In this document: one piece after another, positions 44,210 through 57,265 of the stretch
Numbering within the stretch: position 1 is the first letter of the stretch
Layout of the letters: every line of letters starts with the position of its first letter
NCBI GenBank assembly: GCA_963575645.1
Contig: OY754466.1
Span: 6,054,001 to 6,118,000, forward strand
From: Xanthostigma xanthostigma
Lineage: Eukaryota; Arthropoda; Insecta; Raphidioptera; Raphidiidae
Length of the DNA: 64,000 bases
Direction of reading: 5' to 3'
Translations under genes and position numbers: made by a program
The notes under the pieces: model-generated
The model's input: the letters and a program-made list of their open reading frames with translations, nothing else
Databases searched by the model: none
Told to the model about the DNA's origin: nothing

Positions 44210-44830
44210 AATCCTGTGACAAAGCCTTAGAGGTTATGTCAACTTATTCCCTCTACTTAATAAAAAATCAAAATTCTCAATTAAAAATAAGCTAATCATA
44301 TACAAATCAATTATTAGGTCCATAATTATATATTATGCTTCTCCAGTATGGAGCCTCACTTGCAAAACTAATCTAAAAAAGCTTCGTTCAAAACAAAAGT
44401 TTAAGAATTATTGGAAACTATACCCCCGGTATACTCGAATATCTTAATTACACTCAGATATTAACATAGAATTAATTTTCAACCATATTCGGAAACAAGC
44501 AAACAAATTTTTCACTAACAAAATAAATCAAAACAAATTTAAAATATGTAATTATAAGATAACTGATACATATAGGCATAAAAGGATAAAAAGCATCTTA
44601 AAACCAGATTCATGAAATAGCTAATTATATTCAATATTATCTAGCGTAGGGTTTTTTTAAACTTTTTCCTATATACAAAAAAAAAAAAAATGAAAATGGC
44701 AACGCATAAGACTACTAATACACAACATTTATGTTAGCATTAAGCCTATTCCACTGGGTAATTAATAAGGAACCAGTATATAAAAATATGTAAAATTGTA
44801 ACTTACTTTTATAATGTGACAATAAAATCT
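44210..44830 (+). pseudogene. Jockey-type LINE reverse transcriptase relic
   Basis: Frames broken by shifts read KLIIYKSIIRSIIIYYASPVW (44289-44349), LKKLRSKQKFKNYWKLYPRY, then HIRKQANKFFTNKINQ to a stop at 44613. YASPVW followed by RIIGNYP-like text is the thumb region of jockey-clade reverse transcriptases. The stretch to about 44830 with an A-run is probably the 3' UTR. Not functional. Confidence 0.7.
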
Positions 44831-45221
44831 TAGGCAGCTAAAGAAGCTATTTTACGAGGTGTGCAAAAACGGTATTACAATTCGTAATTTTTCTTAAATA
44901 AAATATTGCCAGCGGTGTACACGGGTAACAGTACCTCTTTAGCCGCATCATTGTGCGAGCAGCCGCTGCAGACAACAGTATTGTGAAACTTGTTTCTTTC
45001 AAATAGCTTAAAATTACCTTGCTTTGTGCTCAGTACGTTCACTTCGGCCGACGCCCCAAAGCGCAACAATCGCACATTCAACAATGAAACACTCTTCATA
45101 TACGCAATATAGATAAATGGGCAAGTATTGAGTCTATTTCCCCAATTTTGGTAGAAATTACAAACCTTTTTGAAGTAAAACTTCTTTAGGCACGCTTGAC
45201 TTGGGGAGTAAGCTGGTAAAT

Positions 45222-45521
45222 GCCTGACGAAATCGTTTACGGAACTGCATCATCGCGATGCCTGACGAAATCGTTTAGGGAAGTGCATCATCGCGATGCC
45301 TGACGAAATCGTTTGCGGAAATGCATTATTGCGATGTCTGACGAAATCGTTTTCGGAAGTGCATCATCGCGATGCCTGACGAAATCGTTTGCGGGAGTGC
45401 ATCATCGCGATGTCTGACGAAATCGTTTTCGGAAATGCATCATCGCGATGCCTGACGAAATCGTTTACGGAAGTGCATCATCGCGATGCTTGACGAAATT
45501 GTTTACGGAAGTGCATCATCG
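45222..45521. repeat. 38-bp minisatellite, eight units
   Basis: Unit GCCTGACGAAATCGTTTACG + GAAGTGCATCATCGCGAT, repeated eight times in register (last unit 34 bases), 1-4 differences per unit. Alternating gCc/gTc variants hint at a two-unit higher order. Confidence 0.95.
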
Positions 45522-46018
45522 GAATTGAGAGGGAGATATAAGTTAGTGAGTGCGACAAAGACGGAGCATTAATACAACTATTTGACGTTTAAAATGAAAA
45601 TAACTGTTTTTTTTTTGTATCAAAAATACATTTAATCGAATTTTGCTGCATTTTGTAACGGGAAATAATGTAGGTTAGTTAATAAATCCTTTTAAATGTA
45701 TTATAAATTATGCTAATAAATATATATAATATTTTGCCTATTAATTAATCAAAAATTATATTTTGTAGATATGTGCTACTGAGTGAGGTTATATTGTGTT
45801 CGATAAACTTTGAGACGAACCGACTGCATATTATTGTTCGTTTATGAATTTAACATGAGCAAATTTGAGGTATTTACGCATTATTCTTAATAAATATATT
45901 TCAAATAATTATATGGCAGGAAGAAGCTTTACTTCAGTCGTGTGGTACAAGCACACTCGCTTTTTTTTCTTACTTTTGCTGACAAAAGGAGCGAGGAAGT
46001 ATTATGAATCTTACGTAA

Positions 46019-46456
46019 AGGCCGGTGCAAACGAGGCTAGAAACGCTGCTAAGTTTTTCTAGCGCTGCTTTTCTTGATTGCTGTTATGTGCTCGCTTCAC
46101 ACGAGAAGTCTTTTCAAGCTAGTTTTGTGAATAAATCTGTGGCAGTTCAAATATAAACATATAGAGCGAAACGTGCCAATATGTCGTCTGACTCTGAGCA
46201 GAATGACACCATGTTGGTTTGTGGGCGTTTGTTCAAGTCGCCCACGTGACAAGATACCGCTTCCTGATTGGTTTTTATCTAGCAGCGGACCTAGCAAGGA
46301 AAATAGCCCCTGTTCTAATTTTAAAACGTATCTTGTGAGCTAGCAGGCGAGCCCGCAATGACGTCATTTCCAGCTTCGCACCCAGTCTACCAGTCAGCAG
46401 AACTTCAAGCAGTGTTTCTAGCAGTTGCCGCGGTTTCTAGCCTCGTGTGCAGCGGC
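46019..46456 (+). mobile_element. PIF-like repeat F, copy 2
   Basis: Ends AGGCCGGTGCAAACGAGGCT and GCCTCGTGTGCAGCGGCCT inverted, with TAA at both flanks. Inverse copy at 4436. Confidence 0.7.
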
Positions 46457-46984
46457 CTTAAGTTAGTTACTAACGTAGGAAATAACGGAATACGTCAGCT
46501 GATACATAATCATAACGAATAACAATAAAATTATTTTAATTCAAATAAAGGCGGGTACACAGAGAGAATTTCATTGCAAATCGGAGTGTGCAGAAACTGG
46601 CACTGGTAAGAGGAAGAGGGGAAGTACAAACACAGATGAAGCGGGGGAGGGCCGGTGTCAACGACACCTGGCACACGTACTCTACATAGACGTAACTTTT
46701 ATACACAACTGGTCAGAAAATATTTCTCAACAAAAATCTTGTTTTTAGTCAGTTTTAGGCGGACGCCATAGGTCAGTGAACTGGCAAAAATTTTTGAACG
46801 ATTGCGCCCTCCCCAAGCCACTTCTAAGAAAGCGGATAATTGTTAGGAGTGGTTTAGGGAGGGCGAAATCGGTCAAAAATTACTGCCGCAATATTTTCCG
46901 GCAATTAAAAAAAATTTAATGTCTCAATTAATTAGATTAATTGAGTCATTAATTTCTTTTTAATAAACTTAAAATAAAATAACT

Positions 46985-47147
46985 TAAAATATGTCCGTCC
47001 GACAAAAACTTTTGAACGGTAACACCGATCATCATGAAATTTGGACACAACATTCATCTCGGTAAACTAAGATGAACGTGCGTACTTATGTCCATCACCC
47101 CCTATTCGTTCTTTTACACCCGGATGAAACCGGGCGGGACCGCTATA
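46985..47147 (+). mobile_element. Helitron 3' fragment
   Basis: Matches the last 160 bases of the 62295 Helitron (ACAAAAACTTTTGAACGGTA to GGGCGGGACCGCTA); the terminal CTAG reads CTATAG. Confidence 0.75.
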
Positions 47148-47414
47148 GTATTACATAAGCTGAAATAATTAATTGATGTTCTTAAATGACAAAAACTTCG
47201 GTCCGTTGCTGTATTAACATTGTCTTTCCATGCAGATATTGTCGTAGTATTATAAAGTTATACAAATTACACGGATAATAAACAATAAACAGGTTTTTAA
47301 CAGTTTCTATTGTATTCATAATAATATTATTATCGGCTCTCACATGTAAGCGAACGAAAGTTAAAAGTATAGGAAAACCAAACTTATAGATAGTGGAATC
47401 TGATTACACCATAT

Positions 47415-48007
47415 CATATATATTAATATGCTAAGGTTAAAGATGTTTGCCTCCCTTTTTAGAAAAAACCTCACAATTTCTCCACATAAATTATATATCA
47501 TTTTACAGATAATTGCTTGCTCTACTGACATCGACAACTAAAAAATTTATTATTGCTTTTGTTTTTGTAAATTAATTAAAATGCAGCAACGCTGAACAAC
47601 GTCTGCCATCTGACGGCTTTAATTTTGAAACAACGTCAACACTTCGATCTGTCATCTGACCTTCATATTGTAATACAACAGACACAATACTGCATACTGC
47701 CATCTGACGGCTTTAATTTTGAAACAGCGAGCAACGCTGAACAACGTTACAGCAATACTGCATGATGCCATCTGACGGCTTAGCTCAACGCTTTTACTAC
47801 TTGCGCCTCTTTATGACAATTTTAGTAAAATATTTCTTCGATGTCATCTGAGCTTCATATTGTAATACAACAAAAAGAAGAACGTTATAAGCAGTGTGCA
47901 AAATTAGAAACGAATTGAATACCTGCAATCAAATTTAAAAAATAATTTTGTAAAGTGATAATTATTATACTTATTTAGTGCGAACAATTCGCACAGGTCA
48001 CACTAGT
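47415..48007 (-). repeat. Dispersed repeat G, uninterrupted copy
   Basis: Inverse of 27920-28690 without the fold-back insertion; serves as the empty-site reference. Confidence 0.8.
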
Positions 48008-48215
48008 ATTTAATAATAATTTACTATATGAATCATTGTCTATCTACTCAATGTGCGGTGAGTGAACGCAACAAAGCGTATCGAAAATATATCTGCGTCT
48101 CTTTCTTCGATGTAATTCCCTGATTTCTCCGATGATACGATTGGCTGATGTACTTGCATTCAATCTGAATAAAGTATCTCTGTTTCAAAAACTTTGTCTT
48201 TTTCTGTGACGTTAA

Positions 48216-48310
48216 CATGGGCGTACCCAGCTTTTGGCCCAGGACGGGGCTAATTAGAAATTTTGTAAGCCGGGTCCCCGGGCTTGTTTTGCCCTCCTGG
48301 ATACGCCAGT
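48216..48310. mobile_element. Short inverted-end repeat
   Basis: Ends CATGGGCGTACCCAG and CTGGATACGCCAGTG, imperfectly inverted; GC-rich middle with CCGGGTCCCCGGG. Relic of a DNA element. Confidence 0.5.
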
Positions 48311-49219
48311 GCTTACGGCGTAAAAAAAGACAGAAGTATATGTTAGCACCCTAATAGTTCGATTACGATTTTATTCCTATGCTCAGTATAGAATAAAAGT
48401 ATATGGATTGCACCAACAACTGTACAAGTACAGGGGTGGTCAGGAATGCTCCAGGTTCATAGGAACTCCTGATTACACTCAGTTTTGACATAGGATTACG
48501 ATTTAGTTTGAATCCCTCGACCCAGCGACAGAGATAACCTATAGCTTGTACAATGTACATATTGCTCGATGTTACTATATACCCGTTTGACGTTCGATCT
48601 TTAATTTTAAATATAATGTAACTTGTTTTATAACAATTTATCGTACACTTTGATTAGTTTTTTTATTTTGCTAACGTCCCACGTTTTAAATTTCATGTCA
48701 ATTGATTCACGTTGTACCTTGTCAATGGGTATACCAATAAAATGGGGTTTGTCTTCGTCCCCGCCATTTTATACTCGTTCCTTAATTTCTCCTAAAGCCA
48801 CCATTTGACTATCGTACGGTGATTAAGGACGGTTTTAATTACTTCGTAATAATTATTAATTAACGTTCTTGTTATTAGTTAGTAATAAATAATTGCAGCT
48901 ATTTATATCAAGTCACTGATAAATGACCAACATTAGAAGATCGCGGTAAAAACTAAAACAAGAACGTATCGTTAATTAACCGTCTTTTGTTTTATCATTA
49001 ATTATAAAACAACGGTGAATCAGCACGTAAAGTTTATACTTTCTGATCTGAAGTGCCTATAGCTTTCAATTCAAGAATTTTTCTTTTCGGTTAAAAAATC
49101 TTAGTATATTATTTACAAACAAAGTTAAAAAAACACGCGACATAAAAGCTATAGTATTGACTATTGATAATAGTAAAAGAAAGAAAAAATCCTGCTTGTT
49201 CCAATAGGTTCAATGTTCA

Positions 49220-49440
49220 TACGTTAATATTATAAAGACGTATATGTTCGTAAGTTTGGATGTAGGTGGTTATCTCCGAAACTACTCATCCGATTCAAAA
49301 AAAAATGTCATCAATATTTAGAATGGACCTTGAGGATGGACATAGGCTATATATTATCGCGTTAAAATAAAAGCGCTTTTCGTAAAGACCAACGTAAGTC
49401 GACGAAAAAACGGTGGCAATCTACAAATTCGGGCCGCTAG
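49220..49440 (+). mobile_element. Helitron-like element, second type
   Basis: Short AT-rich 5' end, GGTTATCTCCGAAACTACTC, ATCGCGTTAAAATAAAAGCG, ending GGGCCGCTAG|T. A related ATCGCGTTAAATTAAAAGCG is at 33950. Confidence 0.6.
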
Positions 49441-50067
49441 TAATAAATAAAAGAAGTTTAGCGCTAAAATAGAACGCATGATGTGTTCGTCAAGTAGTTC
49501 CAACTGCAGTTCCAAAAACAAGGATCTTCTCAGGTTATCCGAGGGAGTCTTTATTTCCTTTCGAATGTTTTAATTCACGTTATACAAAAATATCTTATGT
49601 GTGCGTCCAACTTTGATTTCAAGATTAGAGAAACCTTTAAACTCCCAAATCGTTCAGAGTTTACTAGTGTTGGTAGTATGGCTGCTTTCGTTTTAAATTG
49701 TTTCGAGGTTAGGCCAAAAGGTTTTGTCATCATAGCATAGCGGATCGTTACACAGATTCGCAGACCATTATATTATAATATAGACACTGCCCTACAGTGG
49801 CTGCTGTTCCTCTGTGATAATATAAAGGGCTCGACATAAACCTGCCGAAGGGAGCGAGTTTAGTGTCATGCGTACCGCATATCTGTTGACATCACGCACA
49901 GAGGGTTGTCCAAACTCTGTACGAACGAAAATACATCGGGCATTGAGTGTAGATTAGAGAATACAATCCCGGGATCCCGGCCGTTTTCTGGCCCCGAAAA
50001 TCCCGGGACCGTACTTGGCTAATCTCGGGATTGCCACAAACAGATCTAGTTTGCATTCCGTAATCCG

Positions 50068-50822
50068 TTGCGCCTTGACAATTACCTAGATTATATTAAT
50101 ATTGTAGTGAAGAAGCAAGTAAAATTTTTAGGTCTGGAAATAGACGATCAGCTTAACTGGAAAAGTCAAGTTGATAATATATCTGCTAGATTATATAAAT
50201 GCATATATCTTATAAGATATTTAAAAAAACAAATTAAATTCAGAAATACTTATTAATGTTTATTATGCTCATTTTCAGTCTATAATGAGATATGGTCTAA
50301 TATTTTGGGGCAACTCTGTAAGCATTAAAAAATTTTTAATAATACAAAAATTATGTGTTCGAATCATGGCAGGCGCTGCTCCTCGAGAACATTGCCGCCC
50401 TCTTTCCAAAAAATTAAATATCCTTACGATTATTGACCTTTTTATTCTAGAATGTTCTAATTTCGTCAGATTAAATCCTGCTCTTTTCAAATCAAACAAT
50501 ATAATACATAGGCACAACACTAGAAATAAAACATCCACTCTGAAAAACGATCAACATCATCTGCAAGTGACGAGTCGTGGAGCACGCAATGCCATGATTC
50601 GAATACATAATAATCTGCCACAGAATGTTAAAAATATTGATATTAACAAAAAATCCCTTTTTAAAAAGGAAATAAATAATTTTTTATTGCAAAACAACTT
50701 TTATGACTAACATGAATTTTTTAATAAATAATGTTGTAATACATTTTATTGTTGACGCCATTAATGTGTTTTAAAAAAATACTTTCTAATAAAGTGGTTA
50801 TTATTATTATTATTATTTATTA
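50068..50822 (+). pseudogene. LINE reverse transcriptase 3' end with ATT tail
   Basis: Frame 1 (50068-50253) reads VKFLGLEIDDQLNWKSQVDN; after a one-base shift near 50250 frame 2 reads LINVYYAHFQ, YGLIFWGNS, CVRIMAGAAPREHCRPL and HNTRNK, ending at 50710. These are C-terminal reverse transcriptase motifs of a jockey-like non-LTR element. A (TTA)n run at 50797-50820 is the 3' tail. The 5' part is missing, typical of truncated insertion. Confidence 0.85.
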
Positions 50823-51456
50823 CATAACGACAAAAAACAATCCTTAAATACGCTGTACGAAACGTAAGAATATGAAATCTCCTGATCCTGAAGTACAAGT
50901 ACAAAATGAATCGGGGTTGGCAAATAGTATTAGAGAGGATATGACACAAGGAATTGGAATATACCAAATTGATTCTATACATAAATATAGATCATCCACA
51001 TAAACATACCTTGTAAATAGTTGTGTTCTGTGTACTTTGAGATAAGAGAGATCACAGATTACTGTTCTGTGAGAGAGAGTGTCAACCCTACGGCAGGCAA
51101 CACGCGGTGCACATTGTAGGCTCGATGTGTAAAGCAGAAGGGCTAAGCGAACGGCCAGAGCTAGAGCAACAAGGGATAAGGGAGCGCGGCGTTCCGTTGA
51201 ACAAATGTGAATGACTCCAATACTGGAACTGGAGTAGATACACACACAGTATGTACAGAGGAGACGCATCGCATACTCTCTGTCAGATAAAATGACGCTA
51301 TCGACAATTTCGAGAATCATGTCCGAGGAACGATTTCGTTCCGCTGTTTCGCCGATAAACCTTTGAAGTTGAAAAAGAGAAATGATACTATGAGTATCCG
51401 CGGATTGCGAACTGACCTCGGTCAACTGTTCTAAAATCTAAACGGATCAACCCCTG

Positions 51457-51600
51457 TTAGGGGTCTTTCACAAATTACGTGAAGCGTTTACGGGGGGAGA
51501 GGGTCGAGCCGAACCTCTCCCAATCTCACGTGGGAAGAGACCCCCCCCTCTCCCCTATGTGAAATTGGTTGAGGTTAACATCACGTACCTAATTTTTTTC
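51457..51600. repeat. DNA-transposon fragment
   Basis: GC-rich block in AT-rich [41 protein letters not shown], then CAATCTCACGTGGGAAGAGA CCC. Recognised as repeat-like only from composition. Confidence 0.35.
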
Positions 51601-52040
51601 CTGCGAAAAAACTGTAAAATTGCGAGAAAACTTGGTTAAATTAAGTAAAAAATCCCAGCCCTAATTTCTCACAAAATTTTAGCGCTACAACTTAAAAAAT
51701 GATGGAGCTATGAATTTTCGAAAAGAACGCCTAATTTTCTGGTTTTTCCTAAATTTTTCAGGACCTAATTATCCGATTGAGACATTCAACCTCTCATTCT
51801 GTAGAAGTTTTAATTCTCTACAAACCATTTCATTGGGCCATTCCGATTGCTCCATTAGTTTCAAAGCAAAAAAAGACAAAAATCGCGTTTTTTTTGCAAT
51901 AAACTGTTGATAACTAACAAATAGACCGGAAACTCGAGTGAAAAACACATACCTATTCATCTGATCGCACAATCGGTTTGCTACTAGTCTTTATGTCACG
52001 AAAACGCAGTTTTAAATCTCTATAGCTTGGTAGGCTAGTA

Positions 52041-52940
52041 GTACAGTCAATCTGGCAAAAACCTCAACAAAACCACCCAAAAAGGTGAAACTTGGTGAGT
52101 CGTTAGAGAATGATGAAAAAAAAGGTTACCTGGCAACGGCCACCTGGTACCTGTTCAAATACCTGTTTAAATAGTCAAAAAAAACTCAAAAATATTTTGA
52201 AATGCATTTTTCTCGAAAACTATCCATTTTACAGAAAAATTTATTGAACAAAAAATGTAGAGGGTATCGTTATCTACAATTAATGTCATTGGTGCTATGT
52301 TGTACAACAAAAAATGTGCGCAGTAGGTGGCGCTTAAGTGCCAAAAAAAGTGTTTTTCCACTTTTTTGCCCTGAAATTTTCATTTTTCAGTTACGATTCA
52401 AATGGAAAAATTGTTCCATTTTATTTTATAAACAACTTTTATTTCAACATTTTTTTCATACAACTTACCGTTTCAGAGCTGCAGCTTGTTGAAGTGAAAA
52501 TAAGTTGTATGAAAAGTAAGTTGTATGAAAAAAATGTTGAAATAAAAGTTGTTTATAAAATAAAAAGGAACAATTTTTCCATTTGAATCGTAACTGAAAA
52601 ATGAAAATTTCAGGGCAAAAAAGTGGAAAAACACTTTTTTTGGCACTTTAGCGCCACCTACTGCGCACATTTTTTGTTGTACAACATAGCACCAATGACA
52701 TTAATTGTAGATAACGATGCCCTCTACATTTTTTGTTCAATAAATTTTTCTGTAAAATGCATAGTTTTTGAGAAAAATGCATTTCAAAATATTTTTGAGT
52801 TTTTTTTGACTATTTGAACAGGTACCAGGTGGCCATTGCCAGGTAACCTTTTTTTCATCATTCTCTAACGACTCACCAAGTTTCACCTTTTTGGGTGGTT
52901 TTGATACGAAATGATTTTTTTTTCGCCAGATTGATTGTAC
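52041..52940. mobile_element. 900-bp fold-back MITE
   Basis: Ends GTACAGTCAATCTGGC and GCCAGATTGATTGTAC with TA flanks; arms of over 400 bases nearly identical, so ORFs on one arm (MEKHFFWH...) appear mirrored on the other. Confidence 0.85.
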
Positions 52941-53032
52941 TATAGTACGATTCCCGACTTGTGGTTAGGAATGGTAAAATGTTTCTCCACTAAAATATGG
53001 CTAAATCATATTATGCAATAATACTTATTTAT

Positions 53033-53565
53033 GTTTTTGACGTGATAACGTCTTATAAATTGATGAAACGCCAATCTTATAAACTGATGAAACACCGGAT
53101 GCATGTACGAAAAAGTGTCACGTTCCGCCTGACCCTGTGCGTGCAAGCGAGAGCGCAGTATAAGCGATAGAGAAGCACGATCGGCCCAAGTTTGACAGCT
53201 ACAAAAATCTATTTATTAAAGATCACAAGACACAAACTTCCAATAGACTGCCACAGTTCGCTCGTATATATACTTATAGGGAGTGAAAAATCCACACTAC
53301 CCGACCGTCCGTTTATTAAAACTGCGTGTATTTTGAAAACGGTTCATTATATTTAAAAACCGTTTCTACAGTTGGTTAGAACTCTAATTTTACTATTTAA
53401 ATATGTAAAAATAAATGTTTGGAAACGTATACGTATAATGTGAAAAATAAAAAAAGTTATTTTTCAACACTTTACGAGTATGGTTCAATGTTTCTTTATG
53501 ACGTTATCACGTAAAACTATCGTCCGTAAACCGACTTTACAGACAACCAATTTTTTTTTTAATAA
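53033..53565 (+). mobile_element. Repeat E, long copy
   Basis: Ends around GACGTGATAACGTC and GACGTTATCACGT; right end AACTATCGTCCGTAAACCGA. Shares both ends with 35236-35446. Confidence 0.6.
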
Positions 53566-54158
53566 ATCGAACGTAATCAAGCACTCATATTTACATTAAA
53601 AATACGCGTCTCGAAATATCTCACATGAGATCAAAATCTCACGGCATCAATCGGTTAACTTTATGGACCGGCAAGTTATTCGACGAGAATTCAATTGTTT
53701 ATGCAGTGTTGTTGTGACTAACAGTTCAATAATGTTAGCGTACAAAGCCTACCATGATCCTCACCTAATGCCGATGTCATGATGATGTGTACGTAAGCAC
53801 GCACGCTGCCCTCCGCTCCACGCCCCCACCCACCATTTTATTAGCGTCGCAATCTGCTTGCGTGCTCTCAGTGCAAGCCTCCGTTAACTCTAATTATTAT
53901 CAATACTCGGGCACTTTAGCCGCGACGAAGAACAATATCATCCGTTTGAATATGTGTATTGTTTTAAATACAGAGCGCGAGGTGGCGTAGTGGTGAGAGC
54001 ACTAGACTCGTCATTCGGGAGGTACCGGGTACGAATCCCGGCGGGGACACATGTGGCTGGGACTTTTTCCTGCGCTGCCTCTCGCCGAGAAACGGTAATT
54101 CCTGTACCGGTCATCTTGTTGGGGTTTTCCATGGTTTCCCTCAATAAATCCAGATAAA

Positions 54159-54487
54159 CAAATCTTTGATTAACGTCTGATTAGAACTCTTCAATAAATA
54201 AAATTATCGACCAATTTTTCAGACAATATATTAACAAAAAAATATATAATTAATACATTAACGTTTCAATCCGGATTTGTTATTATTTTTTCAATATTTT
54301 GATATCAATTAATATTTTTGAAGAAATTTTATAAAAAGCGAATTAGAAATTAAATATCAATTATTTTTTATATTTTTTAGATCAGTTCTGAGGAAGGTCC
54401 AAATCCGGATTGAAACGTTAATGTATTAATTATATTTTTTGTTAATATATTGTCTGAAAAATTGGTCGATAATTTTATTTATTAAAA
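54159..54487 (+). mobile_element. Family B palindromic retroelement in SINE
   Basis: Exact 12-base duplication AATCCAGATAAA at 54147-54158 and 54488-54499. Arms CAAATCTTTGATTAACGTCT to AATATATTAAC and inverse. Core on + strand at 54388: CTGAGGA, GGTCC/GGAT helix region, GAAACGTT. No coding frame. Confidence 0.85.
54388..54419 (+). ncRNA. Hammerhead-ribozyme-like core (family B)
   Basis: CTGAGGA (fits CUGANGA), helix II candidate GGTCC with GGATT, GAAACGTT. Confidence 0.45.
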
Positions 54488-54768
54488 AATCCAGATAAAT
54501 ATCAAGATGGTTCCTTATTCAAGGCCATGGCCGATTACCTATACTAAAAATTTGCCTACCTTATCCTAATGTCCTATAATTCCTTCATTCGCCCATTGCT
54601 ATTAATTAAGTGGAAGTTTAAAAATGTAGAAAATAACGGGAAGTGTGATAGATGGAAAAATAGTAATGGTGCGAATGGCGTCTGTTATGACATAAAGTCG
54701 AGAAATGGACGTTTAAACGCATTATTATTACATTTTTTTAAATGCATATTAACTCAAACAACCAGCAG

Positions 54769-55095
54769 TATAATACGCGCCACGAATCTAAAAGGCTCGG
54801 AAGTTAGAAGCGAATGCGGGCTTGCGCTTGTACAGTCTGTTGAAAAACTACAAACTCGCAACTCAACAAAACTAACATAGCAATAACCACTTGACAATAG
54901 CGTACTCGACTGTACTTTAAAGCAGGAAAGCGACAAGTGACCAAGGCAACGAACGATCACGGCCAATCACCGACGAGCACACGTTCCGTGCAGGTAGCTG
55001 GGAGGTGGTGGGAGTATCAACGGCTCTAAAATGTGTCTTTGCGGCGCTGTTTGTGACTAACTTCTGAACCTTTTAGATCCGTGGCGCGTACTATA
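54769..55095. mobile_element. Repeat D, inverse copy
   Basis: Ends TATAATACGCGCCACGAATC and GATCCGTGGCGCGTACTATA; body matches 43712-44038 inverted. Confidence 0.75.
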
Positions 55096-57265
55096 CCTTC
55101 TAAACAAAGAAAGATACAGAGGTGGGAGTAATCGAAATCGATTCAGTGCGATTTTTTTCTGTAATGATATCCTCATGTTCATACGTAAACAGATTCTAAC
55201 AGATTTTTGAAATATATAGAGAATCGTCAAAGTCCAGTATTAATAATAGCAGTAGGTATATTATGTAAAACACCTTCCATACACATTCTGCTACTCAACA
55301 AGACTCGTATCAAACAAAGGGTTAGGCCCATCAACCATAGACGGTTGGTGAACGACCCCTTTATTATATTATTATTATCTTCTTATACCTGCACAAATAC
55401 ACAACTGTGAAAAATTATTTATTTCAAAGGCAAAATATCTCTTCTTATCCATTTAGCTTTGTGGGTTCACAACTTCACACTTCACATTTCTTAATGAGGC
55501 AAATAAAAAAAACAAGAGAATTGTAACCATTGTTGACAGTAATATTAAAATGGCGTCTGTTTCATAAAACAGCTGATCGTTATTGATATATTCGAGGTTA
55601 TGTTTCACACAATATTAAAAATTTGCTTCGCTGTTCGCTCATTGCTTTATTCATCGTAGAATAAAAATATATAGCCTAGAAGTAGGGCTTTAAGCAACGA
55701 AAGAGCTTCTCAAATATGTTCAGTTTAAAAAAAAAAACATTGACAGAATTTTTATTATACTGTTTTTTTGTGAACGCATAGTTAAAAAATGAGTAATGCA
55801 ATATCTCCCACTAGAATGTGTTAACTTTCGTAACAGGAAAGCGTTTTTATCGTTCCTGTAAAATTTATAATTTTATAGATAGATGCCAGATCGCCCACTT
55901 CAAATATTTTATACTAGTTAAACGATGATAAAATGCAAAAACACAGAAATAGGATAGTAAATAAAACAGCTAGCAAGCGACAGTTTAACGCATATCTAAG
56001 TACAAAAAAGCATTAGACTATTTGACTCTTATTTTTTTATTTTCTTAAAATGTTCACATCGTAGTATTAGTCGACAGCCATTTTTATTTTGCTTAATAGC
56101 AATCGTTTCATAGGATAAAACGACATTCGAAATTTTAAATGCATAAGTTGGCGCTAATTAAAGCACGAGCTGCCATGTTTACCCACTGTGACGTCATTCT
56201 TGTAGTACTCCGTAAGAAATAAATTATAGTGAATATTGTAAATACATTTTTACACTATCTCCTATATACCACTTCTACAGTTCTACCTGCCATTATAAAT
56301 GAGTTGTCAAAAATTTTGAAAATACTCAAAATGGCGTTAAACGCAGCTGTTTTATAAAAAGTACGTCCAAAAAATGTCGCGACCAAAATGTCAATATTAT
56401 CAATCGTGTGACGCCAGATAAATATTAGGTCATAATATATGCATGTATTTTTTATATATTTTTAATAGATTATTTAGTCAACCATAATACGGAAAAAAAT
56501 TGATAATCATTTAAAAATGCAATATCATAAGAAAAAAAAAAATTAATTTCACATTCAAAAATAGACAGTTTAAACAATCGGCCATATTGGCGGGCTTATG
56601 TGACACGTCATGATATATGATGCATGTCAATTGTCAACCTTAATGTCAAATTGTCAATGTTCTAAATGAAGTGTACCTACCTATTTATTGTTTTTTATAA
56701 ATACTGACATAATCTTACTGTGAGACGACACAGTCGTCATGGAAACTGTTGTTGATATATTATACTCTGACGTCACGCTGCGTTTTGAAAATTCGAAAAT
56801 AGCGCGTATTTTTTATTACATTTCTTTTTTATTATTTGTATTTTTTTCAGTGATTAATATAATAAAATATCCATTGCGATATGATCAGAAACTAAAATAT
56901 ATTTTGAAATAAAAATTTAAACCAATTTGGAGTCTCATGCATATAACCTATATTTGAATGTAAATAAAAATGGCTTTTCAGTTTATTTTCCCACCGGTGT
57001 AATTCGTAACATTCTACACAATCCAGAGATGGCGCGTTGTCTGTGACATCACAGAATACCAAAGTATAGCAGTTTGAATGAATCACAGGTGACACGGGTC
57101 CGTTTGTGTACTGTACCTGACCCGGTGTTGCGAGCTGGCCGGTTACGGTTACAGCGGAACCACTACAGATCCGCTGAGGACATCTTTTCTCGCCCTCTGC
57201 GAAAGGATTACTGGTGTGGCAAATAGCAATATTATAATAATTACAGTGTAGACTCTATAACAAAA
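55096..57265. other. AT-rich DNA, nothing recognised
   Basis: No repeat match or protein feature seen on either strand. Confidence 0.35.

Larger units (their letters stand above)
53974..54730 (+). mobile_element. tRNA-derived SINE interrupted by family B
   Basis: tRNA-like head with A box TGGCGTAGTGGTGAGAG and B box GGTACGAATCC, body GGTTTCCCTCAATAAATCCA, 3' end GGCGTCTGTTATGA and ATTATTATTA tail. Interrupted at 54159-54487. Confidence 0.85.

Noticed and set aside
45222-45521. A CRISPR-like array
   Set aside because: Units are contiguous without unique spacers and the context is a eukaryotic genome.
50844-51425. 193-codon minus-strand ORF
   Set aside because: No recognisable domain, odd composition with many Cys/Tyr/Ser, no splice context; it overlaps repeat-derived DNA at its end. 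Could not be excluded but not supported.
52167-52817. Mirrored ORFs starting MEKHFFWH
   Set aside because: They are the two arms of a fold-back MITE, not genes.
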